Below are positions 1 through 7,150 of a stretch of DNA of 20,939 nt, piece after piece. The first letter of the stretch is position 1; every line of letters starts with the position of its first letter. Both the position numbers and the translations under genes were made by a program. The stretch covers positions 1-20,939 of the forward strand of contig CAAGIT010000012.1 of the NCBI GenBank assembly GCA_900769995.1, read 5' to 3'. Source of the DNA: an uncultured Oscillospiraceae bacterium. GTDB lineage: Bacteria > Bacillota > Clostridia > Oscillospirales > Oscillospiraceae. A model generated the notes under the pieces. The model searched no databases. It had not been told where the DNA came from and saw only the letters and a list, made by a program, of their open reading frames with translations.

Positions 1-336
1 CGCAAGACGCGCCTGTGTCAGCACCACATGGTCGTCATCACCGCTTATGCAATCCAGCTCGTCCAGAACCTCCGCAGCCAATGCATATCTCCCATTCAGG
101 ATATGCTGCTCTGCCAGTATCAGGCTGACACGGTTCACGCGGGTTTGCTGCTTTGCGGCATTCTCCCCGGGATTCGCAGTCATGATTGCCGCGACAAGAG
201 AGCCAACGCCCAGCACCAGTGCCAACCCGACAAGCACGACAGTCTCCGGTCGGATATATCTGCGCCAAATGGCGATTGCGACCAGCAAAATCGACATACC
301 AATCAGCGGTATCGCAATTTGCATCAATAAGCTCAT
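1..336 (-). CDS. Membrane protein with helical (TPR-like) domain, 3'-truncated by window edge
   Basis: This reading frame starts at the ATG at 336 and stays open to base 1, so only the first 112 residues are visible. The start is set by a GGAGGAA ribosome site 5 bases upstream. Two hydrophobic segments, at about residues 5-24 and 33-51, are separated by a short basic stretch (WRRYIRPE), as in a two-pass membrane anchor. From about residue 68 the protein becomes helical and TPR-like (LAEQHILNGRYALAAEVLDEL). I do not recognise the family. A reasonable inference is a membrane-anchored protein with a cytoplasmic or extracytoplasmic TPR-type interaction domain. A good sigma-A-like promoter lies directly upstream. 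Confidence 0.75.
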   Translation of the reverse strand, partial: MSLLMQIAIPLIGMSILLVAIAIWRRYIRPETVVLVGLALVLGVGSLVAAIMTANPGENAAKQQTRVNRVSLILAEQHILNGRYALAAEVLDELDCISGDDDHVVLTQARLA

Positions 337-381
337 AATGTTCCTCCGTTTGAAACCTTAATCGACAAAAATCTACCATAA

Positions 382-410
382 ATTATACCATGGTGCTGTC
401 GGGTTTTCAA
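382..410 (-). promoter_or_regulatory. Sigma-A-type promoter of the left-edge membrane protein gene
   Basis: On the minus strand the sequence reads TTGAAA, 17 bases, TATAAT. TGG directly before the -10 hexamer also makes it an extended -10. It lies about 45 bases upstream of the start codon at 336. Confidence 0.75.
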
Positions 411-444
411 TATATAAAAAGCGAAATAACAACTTGCAGGTAAA

Positions 445-480
445 CGCAAAACCCGTGCAGTTTTGCTGCACGGGTTTGCG
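445..480 (-). terminator. Hairpin just after guaD
   Basis: An almost perfect 15-bp stem with one bulge (CGCAAACCCGTGCAG paired with its complement, loop of about 5) starts 5 bases after the guaD stop codon. It is probably the guaD terminator. The T-run after it on the minus strand is short (GGGTTTTGCGTTT), so efficiency is uncertain. Confidence 0.6.
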
Positions 481-484
481 ATAT

Positions 485-1756
485 TCAGAACAAGCGGTTG
501 CCTGCAACGTATTTTGCCTTGATATGGCGCTCGTCGGCAAGGTAGATGCTGCGATCCAACCGGGCACGCAGCGACAATTCCTGCGGATGCTCGATGGTGC
601 GGTCGTCGAGGACAACGGCATCAAATTCGTAGCCTGCCTCAAATTTGCCGACCTTGCCGAAGAAGGCACCGCCGCCGACGGTCGCGATATAGAATGCCTG
701 ATCGACGGTGAGCTTCTTGACATTTTGATCGAGCAGCCGCCAGCGAAGATTGGATGCCTGAATCGCGCCGACCATCACGCGCAGCATATTTTCCGTATGC
801 CCGCCGGCAACGTCGGATGCCAAAGCGGTCGCGATGCCGTCATCCAGATAGGCGGAAATCGGTGCGACACCGGAGGCGACATTTGTGTTCGAGAACGGCG
901 AATGTGCGATGAACACGCCGTTTTTCTTGATCAGACGGCGTTCCTCCTCGCCGGAGTGGACGCAGTGCGCCATAATGCACGGGTGATCGCCGCCGAACAG
1001 CCCGAAACGGTCATAGGCATCACCGTAGAACTTCGAATCGGGGCACAGCTCCTGCACCAGCGCGATTTCGCGGAGATTTTCCGACAGGTGGCTCTGCACC
1101 GGCACATGGTACTTTTCCACCAGCGTGCGCAGACCGCGCATCAGCTCGTCCGTGCAGGAGGGGATGAATCGCGGGGTGATGATGGGCTTGGTGTGCGCAA
1201 AGCGCTCACCCGTCTCACACAGCCAGCGTTCGGTATCCGCCAACGCGGTCGGCACATCGACCTCGCGCAGATCATCCGGGCAGTTGCGATTCATATTGAC
1301 CTTGCCGATATAGGAGATCAGACCTGTTTTATCCATCTGCTCCATCAGGAGCATGGTCGCAGGGACGTGGATGGTGGCAAAGACAGCCGCACGGGTCGTA
1401 TAGCTGCGGCGCAGGTGGTCGGCAAACTGACCGTAGGCGCGTTCGGCATACGTGAGGTCTGCATACTTCGCCTCCTCGGGGAAGGTATAGGTTTCCAGCC
1501 AGTCCAGCAGCTCCAGCTCCATACCCAGTCCGCGATAGGAGAACTGCGGCGCATGGATATGCAGATCGGTCATGCCGGGCAGAATGAGCGTATCGCCGTA
1601 ATCGGTCAACGGCAGAGCGGCATAGCGCTCCGGAAGCTCGTCAAAAATGCCGGTGCAAATGCCGTTCTCGCACACCAAACAGGCATTCGGGCGGATGCGG
1701 ATGGTATCTTTATTTTCACTATCACAGAAGTTGCCGCGAATTACGAAGCTGTCCAT
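485..1756 (-). CDS. guaD: Guanine deaminase / amidohydrolase-superfamily enzyme
   Basis: This is a cytosolic zinc hydrolase predicted to convert guanine to xanthine and ammonia in purine salvage. The 423 residues match the usual length. Seen in the sequence: PGMTDLHIHAPQF (metal ligands His66 and His68), a third ligand in QSHLSEN (His223), MAHCVHSGEEE (His264) and ALASDVAGGHTE (Asp315), in the order of the guanine deaminase branch. The start at 1756 follows AGGAGG at a good distance; the frame stays open 22 codons further upstream, but no ribosome site supports that. The gene lies 62 bases after cca and has its own promoter over the cca stop. The HSPFSNTNV motif replaces the more usual CPTSN type, so a related aminohydrolase substrate cannot be excluded. 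Confidence 0.88.
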   Translation of the reverse strand: MDSFVIRGNFCDSENKDTIRIRPNACLVCENGICTGIFDELPERYAALPLTDYGDTLILPGMTDLHIHAPQFSYRGLGMELELLDWLETYTFPEEAKYADLTYAERAYGQFADHLRRSYTTRAAVFATIHVPATMLLMEQMDKTGLISYIGKVNMNRNCPDDLREVDVPTALADTERWLCETGERFAHTKPIITPRFIPSCTDELMRGLRTLVEKYHVPVQSHLSENLREIALVQELCPDSKFYGDAYDRFGLFGGDHPCIMAHCVHSGEEERRLIKKNGVFIAHSPFSNTNVASGVAPISAYLDDGIATALASDVAGGHTENMLRVMVGAIQASNLRWRLLDQNVKKLTVDQAFYIATVGGGAFFGKVGKFEAGYEFDAVVLDDRTIEHPQELSLRARLDRSIYLADERHIKAKYVAGNRLF

Positions 1757-1793
1757 AGGGGCTTCCTCCTCAAAAAAGGTCGGTCTGCCGAAT

Positions 1794-1822
1794 ATTTTAT
1801 ATAAAAATGGAAGAATTGTCAA
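1794..1822 (-). promoter_or_regulatory. Internal promoter for guaD overlapping the cca stop codon
   Basis: On the minus strand, TTGACA is followed by a 17-base spacer and TAAAAT. The -35 hexamer shares bases with the cca stop codon (TGA at 1821-1819). guaD can therefore be transcribed apart from the upstream truA-cca genes. Confidence 0.75.
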
Positions 1823-3168
1823 TCATTTTCCGTACAAAGGCTGCGGACATATTCCGCGAGGGCTTCGCGCTCATTGGGGACACTTCCCTCCAGCACGGCA
1901 TCGAGCAGAGCGTTCAAAAGCTCACCGAGGCGTTTGCCGGGGGCGATACCCATGGCGATCAGATCCTTGCCGTTCAGCCTGAGCTGCCGCAGGGAAAGGC
2001 AGGAATCCTCCGCCAAAAGCTTCTCCAGCGCGGCGCACAGGGCGATGGTTTCCGCCTCGACCGCAGCGGGTTCCACCGTCTGCGTACCCAGACAGTCCGC
2101 ACGCTGCAAGCAGATCAACCGCCGCAGTGTGACCGCTCCAAGCCGCGACAGCCGCTTCCGCAGGACTTTTTCCTCCGGCGAAATCGGCAGGTCGTGCAGC
2201 CGAACCAGCTCGGTGACCGCCTGCACGGTAGCATTGTCAAAGCGCAGGCGGTGCAAAATCCGCTCGCACATCGCGGCACTGACGACCGCGTGACCGTAAA
2301 AATGCCCGACAAGGTTCTTGTCAAAGCTGAAAGCGGAGGGTTTTCCGATGTCGTGCAGGAGGGCGGATAGCCGCAGAATCACATCCGGCTCTGCTGCATC
2401 GAGCACCGCAAGCGTGTGCGCCCAGACATCGAGCTTATGGTGATAATTATACTGGCAAAAGCCGATACAGGGCGTGAGCTCGGGAATCAAAACGCACAAA
2501 ACGTCCGAAAACTCGCGCAGAATCTCTGCCGCATGGGCGCCGCAGAGAATACCGCTCAGCTCTTTTTTCAGCCGTTCCGGAGCAACGCTGCGCAAGTCCT
2601 TGCATCCGGCGTGGATGGCATTTGCCGTTTTCGGCTCGATTGAAAAGCCCAGACGCGCGGCAAATCGGAGCGCCCGCAGCATCCGCAGCGCATCTTCACC
2701 GAACCGTTCCCCGGGCACACCGACACAGCGCAAAATACCGCGCTCCAAATCCTCCAAACCGCCGAAGCAGTCTAAGATCTCGCCGTCCAAATCCGCCGCC
2801 ATTGCGTTGATCGTGAAATCGCGCCGTGCCAGATCGCCCTCGGGTGAGGAGAGAAACGTGACCCGGTCGGGGTGGCGCTGATCGGTATAGCCGCTCTCGG
2901 TGCGGAAGGTCGTGATCTCGTAGGCGGCGCTGTCGGTCAGGACCGTGACCGTGCCGTAACGGATGCCGGTCAAAACGGTACGGTGGTCGGAAAAGCAGGC
3001 GATGGTCTGCTCCGGTGCGGCGGCGGTGCAGATGTCCCAGTCCTGGATCTCACGGCCGAGCAGACTGTCGCGCACGCACCCGCCGACAGCATAGGCGGCA
3101 AACCCCGCCGATTGCAGCCGCCGGAGCAATGCGGCGACCTCCGGCGGGATCGTAATATGCCGTGTCAT
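1819..3168 (-). CDS. cca: CCA tRNA nucleotidyltransferase, class II with HD domain
   Basis: This enzyme adds or repairs the 3' CCA end of tRNAs from CTP and ATP in the cytosol. The 449-residue protein shows the class II nucleotidyltransferase head: VGGCVRDSLLGR at 28-39, catalytic Asp43 and Asp45 in IQDWDICT, RRDFTINAMA at 115-124, and the template-helix motif ending in RMLRALRF near 162-169. The middle carries an HD hydrolase-like domain, LLHDIGKP around 270-277, as in bacterial bifunctional-type enzymes. The start codon overlaps the stop of the upstream zinc-ribbon gene (TGATG), so translation is coupled. A poly(A) polymerase assignment is possible within this superfamily but less likely. 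Confidence 0.95.
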   Translation of the reverse strand: MTRHITIPPEVAALLRRLQSAGFAAYAVGGCVRDSLLGREIQDWDICTAAAPEQTIACFSDHRTVLTGIRYGTVTVLTDSAAYEITTFRTESGYTDQRHPDRVTFLSSPEGDLARRDFTINAMAADLDGEILDCFGGLEDLERGILRCVGVPGERFGEDALRMLRALRFAARLGFSIEPKTANAIHAGCKDLRSVAPERLKKELSGILCGAHAAEILREFSDVLCVLIPELTPCIGFCQYNYHHKLDVWAHTLAVLDAAEPDVILRLSALLHDIGKPSAFSFDKNLVGHFYGHAVVSAAMCERILHRLRFDNATVQAVTELVRLHDLPISPEEKVLRKRLSRLGAVTLRRLICLQRADCLGTQTVEPAAVEAETIALCAALEKLLAEDSCLSLRQLRLNGKDLIAMGIAPGKRLGELLNALLDAVLEGSVPNEREALAEYVRSLCTEND

Positions 3169-3422
3169 CAGTCGAGCTTCTGTCCACAGTGCGGGCAGAC
3201 CTCCGGCAGAGCTTCCCTCACGGGGAAATTATGCTTGCAGTTCGGGCAGCGATAGAAAACCACCGTCACCACAAAGCCCGCGATCAGCAGCGCAAAGGCT
3301 GCGATCCAGAGCGGCATTGAACCGCCGCGACCCGTTCTCTGCAACAGCCATGCGGCGATCGCCGCGGCAATGCCCAAGCCGTACAGCACATTTTTGAACA
3401 GTCTTGCCATTTGCAAACTCAT
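3168..3422 (-). CDS. Small membrane protein with C-terminal zinc ribbon
   Basis: This 84-residue protein has two hydrophobic helices (about 11-27 and 37-57) followed by a zinc-ribbon tail with CPNC at 59-62 and CPHC at 76-79, which together could bind one zinc ion. The start at 3422 is preferred over one 8 codons upstream because GGAGG precedes it by 7 bases and its ATG overlaps the stop of the upstream ArsC-like gene (ATGA). It sits between the ArsC-like gene and cca, translationally coupled to both. The function is unknown; similar short zinc-ribbon membrane proteins are common in Clostridia. It is a real gene by context. Confidence 0.85.
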   Translation of the reverse strand: MSLQMARLFKNVLYGLGIAAAIAAWLLQRTGRGGSMPLWIAAFALLIAGFVVTVVFYRCPNCKHNFPVREALPEVCPHCGQKLD

Positions 3423-3769
3423 TTCTGTTCCTCCCAAGCTTTCCAAATTTCGGGGCAGTAGCCCACCGTTGCCTGTCTGCCGTTGCGGACGATCGGCGTT
3501 TTCATCAGCTCCGGATGCCCAAAGACCTTGTCCTCCTTTGCCACGCGGTCGTCCATATAGCGCAAAAGGTCGATCTCGGGCGATTGCTTGTCCCAGTCGA
3601 TCAGCTTGTCGATGCCGCCGACAGCGCGCAGCACGCTGTCAAATTCGCCGCCTGACATCCCATAACGCAGCAGGTCGATATTCTGCACCTTGATACGCCG
3701 TTCCTTAAAATACCGCTCTGCCTTCTTGGTATCAAAGCACTTGCTTTTTCCAAATATCTGAATGTTCAA
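3419..3769 (-). CDS. ArsC/Spx-family thioredoxin-fold protein
   Basis: This 116-residue thioredoxin-fold protein belongs to the arsenate reductase (ArsC)/Spx/MgsR superfamily. It begins MNIQIFG and carries a single N-terminal cysteine at position 11 (GKSKCFDTKKAERYF). The family cis-proline is in MKTPIVRNG near residue 92, and the C-terminal end has the expected GYCPEIW. It lacks the CxxC of redox-sensing Spx, so a thiol-linked reductase or an uncharacterised role is more likely than RNA polymerase binding. I chose a TTG start at 3769: it overlaps the truA stop (TTGA), follows AGGAGG, and places the beta strand at the very N-terminus as in relatives. An ATG at 3793 inside truA is the alternative. 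Confidence 0.85.
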   Translation of the reverse strand: MNIQIFGKSKCFDTKKAERYFKERRIKVQNIDLLRYGMSGGEFDSVLRAVGGIDKLIDWDKQSPEIDLLRYMDDRVAKEDKVFGHPELMKTPIVRNGRQATVGYCPEIWKAWEEQK

Positions 3770-4509
3770 TCGTAGCGCACCTCCTGTAGGCATAATCCCT
3801 TTGCCGGTGCCGTTTCTCCGGCACGGGCACGGTCGCGGGAAGCGAAAATTGCGGGAATATCGGAAGCCTCACGCCTTCCCTGCCCGATCTCGAGCAGCGT
3901 GCCGACCAAAATACGGGCCATGTGATACAAAAAACCGTCCGCAGTCAGTTCGAAACGCAATTCCCCGCCATCGGCCGCGATTTCCAGCCGGTGCAGGGTG
4001 CGGACGGAGGATTTTTTGAAATGCTTGTTGGCGCAAAATGCCAGAAAATCATGCGTTCCCTCGCACAGCTTTGCCGCCTCACGCATGGCGGAAATGTCCA
4101 AAGACTGCGGCATCTGCACGCGAAACCGGCGTTCAAAAACGTCGGGTGCATCGCTGTTCCAAATGCGATAGACATAGGTTTTCTGCGTTGCGGACAGGCG
4201 TGCATGAAAACGGTCGCCCGCGAAGTCCAGTTGCAGCGCGCCGATATCCTCGGGCAGCTTATTTCGCAGCTTCGGCAATAGCATCTGCGGAGACATTTCC
4301 GGTGCGGAAAAGGAAACGACCTGCATTTTTGCGTGGACGCCCGCGTCTGTCCGACCGCTGCCGCTGATTTCGATGGGCGTGCCGAAAAGCTCTGTCAGTG
4401 CCCGCTCTACGCTGCCCTGCACCGTCAGTGCATTCCCGGGAAGCCGTTGCCAGCCCCGATAGCGTGTGCCGTCATAGGCGAGAATCAGGCGGTATGTTCT
4501 TCTTCCCAA
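3766..4509 (-). CDS. truA: tRNA pseudouridine(38-40) synthase TruA
   Basis: TruA isomerises uridines 38-40 in the tRNA anticodon arm to pseudouridine. Seen in the sequence: the N-terminal LAYDGTRYRGWQ segment, the catalytic GSGRTDAGVHA motif (Asp55 in this numbering), TYVYRIWN in the middle, and the C-terminal FLYHMARILVGTLLEIG. The 247-residue length is typical. I place the start at a TTG (4509) preceded by GAGGAGG, which gives the short MGRRTYRLIL leader usual for the family. An ATG at 4539 adds ten Gly-rich residues and has no ribosome site. The gene overlaps the end of an upstream 41-codon reading frame by 25 bases and is coupled downstream to the ArsC-like gene. Confidence 0.95.
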   Translation of the reverse strand: MGRRTYRLILAYDGTRYRGWQRLPGNALTVQGSVERALTELFGTPIEISGSGRTDAGVHAKMQVVSFSAPEMSPQMLLPKLRNKLPEDIGALQLDFAGDRFHARLSATQKTYVYRIWNSDAPDVFERRFRVQMPQSLDISAMREAAKLCEGTHDFLAFCANKHFKKSSVRTLHRLEIAADGGELRFELTADGFLYHMARILVGTLLEIGQGRREASDIPAIFASRDRARAGETAPAKGLCLQEVRYD

Positions 4510-4610
4510 GCGGTAACTTCCTCCTCTGCCTCCGACCATGTATCGGCGGAGAACAAAAATCTGCCGTTTGCGTAAACCTCATAATGTCCGTGAACCGAAA
4601 TAATCTGCAT
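4485..4610 (-). CDS. 41-residue small protein upstream of and overlapping truA
   Basis: This short frame has an ATG at 4610 with an AAAGGAG site about 10 bases upstream, and ends at a TGA inside truA. It encodes an acidic cytosolic peptide: a likely beta hairpin (HGHYEVYANGRFLFSADT) followed by an acidic, Trp-containing helix (EAEEEVTAWEEEH). The composition looks like a true protein, and the truA ribosome site lies inside its coding region, which suggests translational coupling. It is the first gene after the operon promoter. I recognise no family with certainty. The main alternative is a leader peptide. Confidence 0.65.
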   Translation of the reverse strand: MQIISVHGHYEVYANGRFLFSADTWSEAEEEVTAWEEEHTA

Positions 4611-4643
4611 CTCTGACCGCTCCTTTTTCTTTGTTATGGTCAG

Positions 4644-4652
4644 AGTATAGCA
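4644..4652 (-). promoter_or_regulatory. Extended -10 promoter element for the truA operon
   Basis: The minus strand reads TGCTATACT, an extended -10 box, about 35 bases upstream of the 41-aa gene. No good -35 is visible at 17 bases, which is tolerated by extended -10 promoters. Confidence 0.45.
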
Positions 4653-4725
4653 AAATAATTGTCCAATAAACCGTACAGATACGCAGTTTTTTCTATACTT
4701 TCCTTAAATATAACACGAAATATCC

Positions 4726-4768
4726 CAAAAAACAAGCACGGCACGGAAATAAGGCATTCCGTGCCGTG
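4726..4768 (-). terminator. Strong rho-independent terminator of the SLH-muramidase gene
   Basis: A perfect 12-bp stem (CACGGCACGGAA with its complement, 8-base loop) is followed on the minus strand by CTTGTTTTTTGG. It starts 14 bases after the stop codon at 4782 and separates this gene from the truA operon. Confidence 0.9.
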
Positions 4769-4781
4769 AAATTGATAGAGT

Positions 4782-7019
4782 TCAGCCCGTGGGGATCACC
4801 TCAAAGAGAACGGCGAATACCGTCATCATCTTTGCACACTGTGCGCGGGTCGCAAAACCGGTGGGATTCAGCCTGCCATCGCTGCCGCCGAGAATGTCGC
4901 AGGCAACTGCCCAGCTCATCGGCCGAACGGCATAAGATGAGACTGTACCGGCATCGGTGAAGCTGCTCAAATCCGCCTGCGCCGTGATGTCGCGGCCGAG
5001 GTAGTCCGCAAAACGGTAGAGCATGACCGCCAACTGCTCGCGGGTCACATTGCTGTTGACACCGAAAACCGTGTCGGAAACGCCGTTGACGATCTTGTTG
5101 CTGTAGGCCCAACGCACCGCCTCACTGTACCACAGACCCTCTGCCACATCCGTAAAGGGCAGCTCGCCGGAAGCCTCGGGAGAGCCGACCATGCGGTGCA
5201 GAACGGTGACGACCATGGCGCGGGTCATCGTGCCGTTCGGTGAGAACTGTGTCGAACTCACACCGCTGAACAGACCGAAATCGACCGCCTGCATGACATA
5301 GGGATAGAACCACGCGTCGATGGGAACGTCTGTAAAATCAATGCTCGGGGTGGGTACGGGTTCGGGCGTGGGAGTCGGATCGGGGAGCGTGTCGGTGCCG
5401 ACCTCCCAATGGGCATATAGGGTGATCTTTCCGCGCGAAGGTGCGATCGTCTCCGTAGTGTACTGCGTGCCGCCGGTCAGCTTGTCATACCAGCCGACCA
5501 GCCGATGCCCCTCCAAAGAGGCTGTCGGAAGCTTGCCGAGTGCCGTTCCGGTTTTGTAATAGTAGAACGGGTATTCCGGTTCACCGGTCGCGCCGTGGAA
5601 TTCAATGCAGAGATAATTGCGGCTGCCAACGGTATAGTCGCCGTTGAGGTACATATTCGCCTCATCCATGCGGCGGCGTACCAATCCGCCCAAAACGCTG
5701 CCTCCGGCTCTGCACCAACTGCCGATCGCGTTGACGAACTGCATCTCGGTGTAGCCGCCGTAGAGGAAGTAGCGATAGATGTTGTAATTCTCGTTGACCC
5801 ACTGGGTGCCGAGATTGTATGTAAAGCTGAGAATGGCATCGTACTGATTCCGGGAATGGGTGACCGTAGCCTTTTGCAGGATTTTATCGACTGTTTTTTC
5901 CATGTCCGACAGCATCACACGCAGCAGGTAATCCGCTTCCTCCACCGTGATGCCGTATTCGCAGTACTCTTCGTACTTTTCCGGCGGGCAACGGGTGCCG
6001 TAGCCGACGCTGTACTGACCGTAGTCCCACATCGGGTATTTGGCGAAGCCCTCGTTGTCCTTGATGAACTGCACGCAGCTTTCGCTGACCTTCAGGGTCG
6101 GCGGAATCAGGACTTCCTCATCTCCGTCATCGCCGGAGCTTCCGTTGCCATCGTTCGGGTTGCTGACCGGACTGTCGGACCAATGGGCATAGAGGGTGTA
6201 ATTCTGAGAAACGGTGCTGCTGTTGCAGACCTGTGTGCCGCCGGAAGCCGCTGTGTACCAGCCTGCGAAATACTTACCGCTGCGGCTGGCAGTGGGCAAA
6301 GCACTGTATGTGCCGTTCAGGGCGTAGCACAGAACGGTGTTGTCGTCCAAGGTGCCGCCGTTTGCCTGGAACACGATGTAGCGGAAGCTCACATAACAGT
6401 CGCCGGAATAGCTGCCGTAGAGGAACAGCTTGATCTCGCGCAGACGGCGGTTGAGACGCTGCTGGGAGAATTCGTTGCCGGATTTGACCCAGGAGCAAAA
6501 CGCGTTCGCCAGCTCCAGCTCCGTATAGCTGCCGCTGCCGATGACCTTTTCGACCTTGTAGCCGGAGGTCAGGATCGTGCTGCCGTACGCCATGACAAAA
6601 TCGGCAAGTGCGTCAAACTGCGTCTGTGTGAGCGTGATGCCGTAGGAGCTGCGGAAGGCGTTGACCGCTGCCTCTGCGGATGCAAGCTGCTGGGTGCCGC
6701 CATAGCTGCCGCCCATCATTTCGTTGATGAAGGAGATGCCTTCGGCACTCACGGTCAGATTGCCGGAGCGGACAGTCTCAGACGTTTCCTGCGTCTGTGA
6801 TGCAGTCCCAATGCTCTCTACAGGAGGTTCGTCAAGGAATTCACCCGCGGAGATGGGTTGATCTGAAATATTCTCCTCCAAGTCCGGCTCCTCGGTGGTT
6901 TGGATGCTGTTGTCGAGCGGTTCGACAGCTTCTTCGGTGCTCTCTGTGGCAAACACAGGCTGCATCAGCCCTGCCAACAGGCACACGATCAGAAACAAAC
7001 TGCCTAAAAACCGTTTCAT
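4782..7019 (-). CDS. Secreted SLH-domain protein with two GH24 lysozyme-like units and InlB-type repeats
   Basis: This is a cell-surface protein of 745 residues. Visible order: signal peptide 1-24 (cleavage near VFA-TES); acidic linker to 87; lysozyme-like unit 1 (88-205); InlB/Flg_new-type B repeat (213-280, ending LYAHW); Gly/Asp linker; lysozyme-like unit 2 (308-462); a second B-type repeat (about 470-538, LYAHW); a Thr-Pro spacer; and three SLH repeats (561-745) for binding the cell wall. Unit 2 keeps the GH24 pattern: Glu323 in KDNEGF, Asp332, and YSVGYGT. It is therefore a probable muramidase cutting peptidoglycan. Unit 1 aligns in its helical part but lacks the EGF and GYGT motifs, so it may only bind. 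The gene stands alone between its own promoter and terminator. GAGGTGAG precedes the ATG. Confidence 0.9.
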   Translation of the reverse strand: MKRFLGSLFLIVCLLAGLMQPVFATESTEEAVEPLDNSIQTTEEPDLEENISDQPISAGEFLDEPPVESIGTASQTQETSETVRSGNLTVSAEGISFINEMMGGSYGGTQQLASAEAAVNAFRSSYGITLTQTQFDALADFVMAYGSTILTSGYKVEKVIGSGSYTELELANAFCSWVKSGNEFSQQRLNRRLREIKLFLYGSYSGDCYVSFRYIVFQANGGTLDDNTVLCYALNGTYSALPTASRSGKYFAGWYTAASGGTQVCNSSTVSQNYTLYAHWSDSPVSNPNDGNGSSGDDGDEEVLIPPTLKVSESCVQFIKDNEGFAKYPMWDYGQYSVGYGTRCPPEKYEEYCEYGITVEEADYLLRVMLSDMEKTVDKILQKATVTHSRNQYDAILSFTYNLGTQWVNENYNIYRYFLYGGYTEMQFVNAIGSWCRAGGSVLGGLVRRRMDEANMYLNGDYTVGSRNYLCIEFHGATGEPEYPFYYYKTGTALGKLPTASLEGHRLVGWYDKLTGGTQYTTETIAPSRGKITLYAHWEVGTDTLPDPTPTPEPVPTPSIDFTDVPIDAWFYPYVMQAVDFGLFSGVSSTQFSPNGTMTRAMVVTVLHRMVGSPEASGELPFTDVAEGLWYSEAVRWAYSNKIVNGVSDTVFGVNSNVTREQLAVMLYRFADYLGRDITAQADLSSFTDAGTVSSYAVRPMSWAVACDILGGSDGRLNPTGFATRAQCAKMMTVFAVLFEVIPTG

Positions 7020-7051
7020 ATTCTCACCTCTGTCGGAATTATGTCAATCGT

Positions 7052-7080
7052 ATTCTAACAGAGAATTCGACATTCGTCAA
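7052..7080 (-). promoter_or_regulatory. Sigma-A-type promoter of the SLH-muramidase gene
   Basis: The minus strand reads TTGACG, a 17-base spacer, TAGAAT, about 33 bases upstream of the start codon at 7019. Confidence 0.8.
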
Positions 7081-7150
7081 GATGCAGATAAAATGTTACA
7101 TTGCAAAAACGCAAAAATAATTACAAAAAAGTAACAATATTTTCGAAAAA

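Noticed and set aside
434..1804. Long plus-strand open frame of 456 codons opposite guaD
   Set aside because: It is the mirror frame of the guaD gene, which has conserved metal-binding motifs; this frame shows no family motif and has no ribosome site.
5505..6800. Long plus-strand open frame of 431 codons opposite the SLH-muramidase gene
   Set aside because: Antisense shadow of a gene with clear signal peptide, GH24 and SLH domains; no motif or ribosome site.
7081..7150. Possible terminator after the hydrolase gene
   Set aside because: The region is T-rich on the minus strand but only a 4-bp stem (TTAC/GTAA) can form, so I do not call it.
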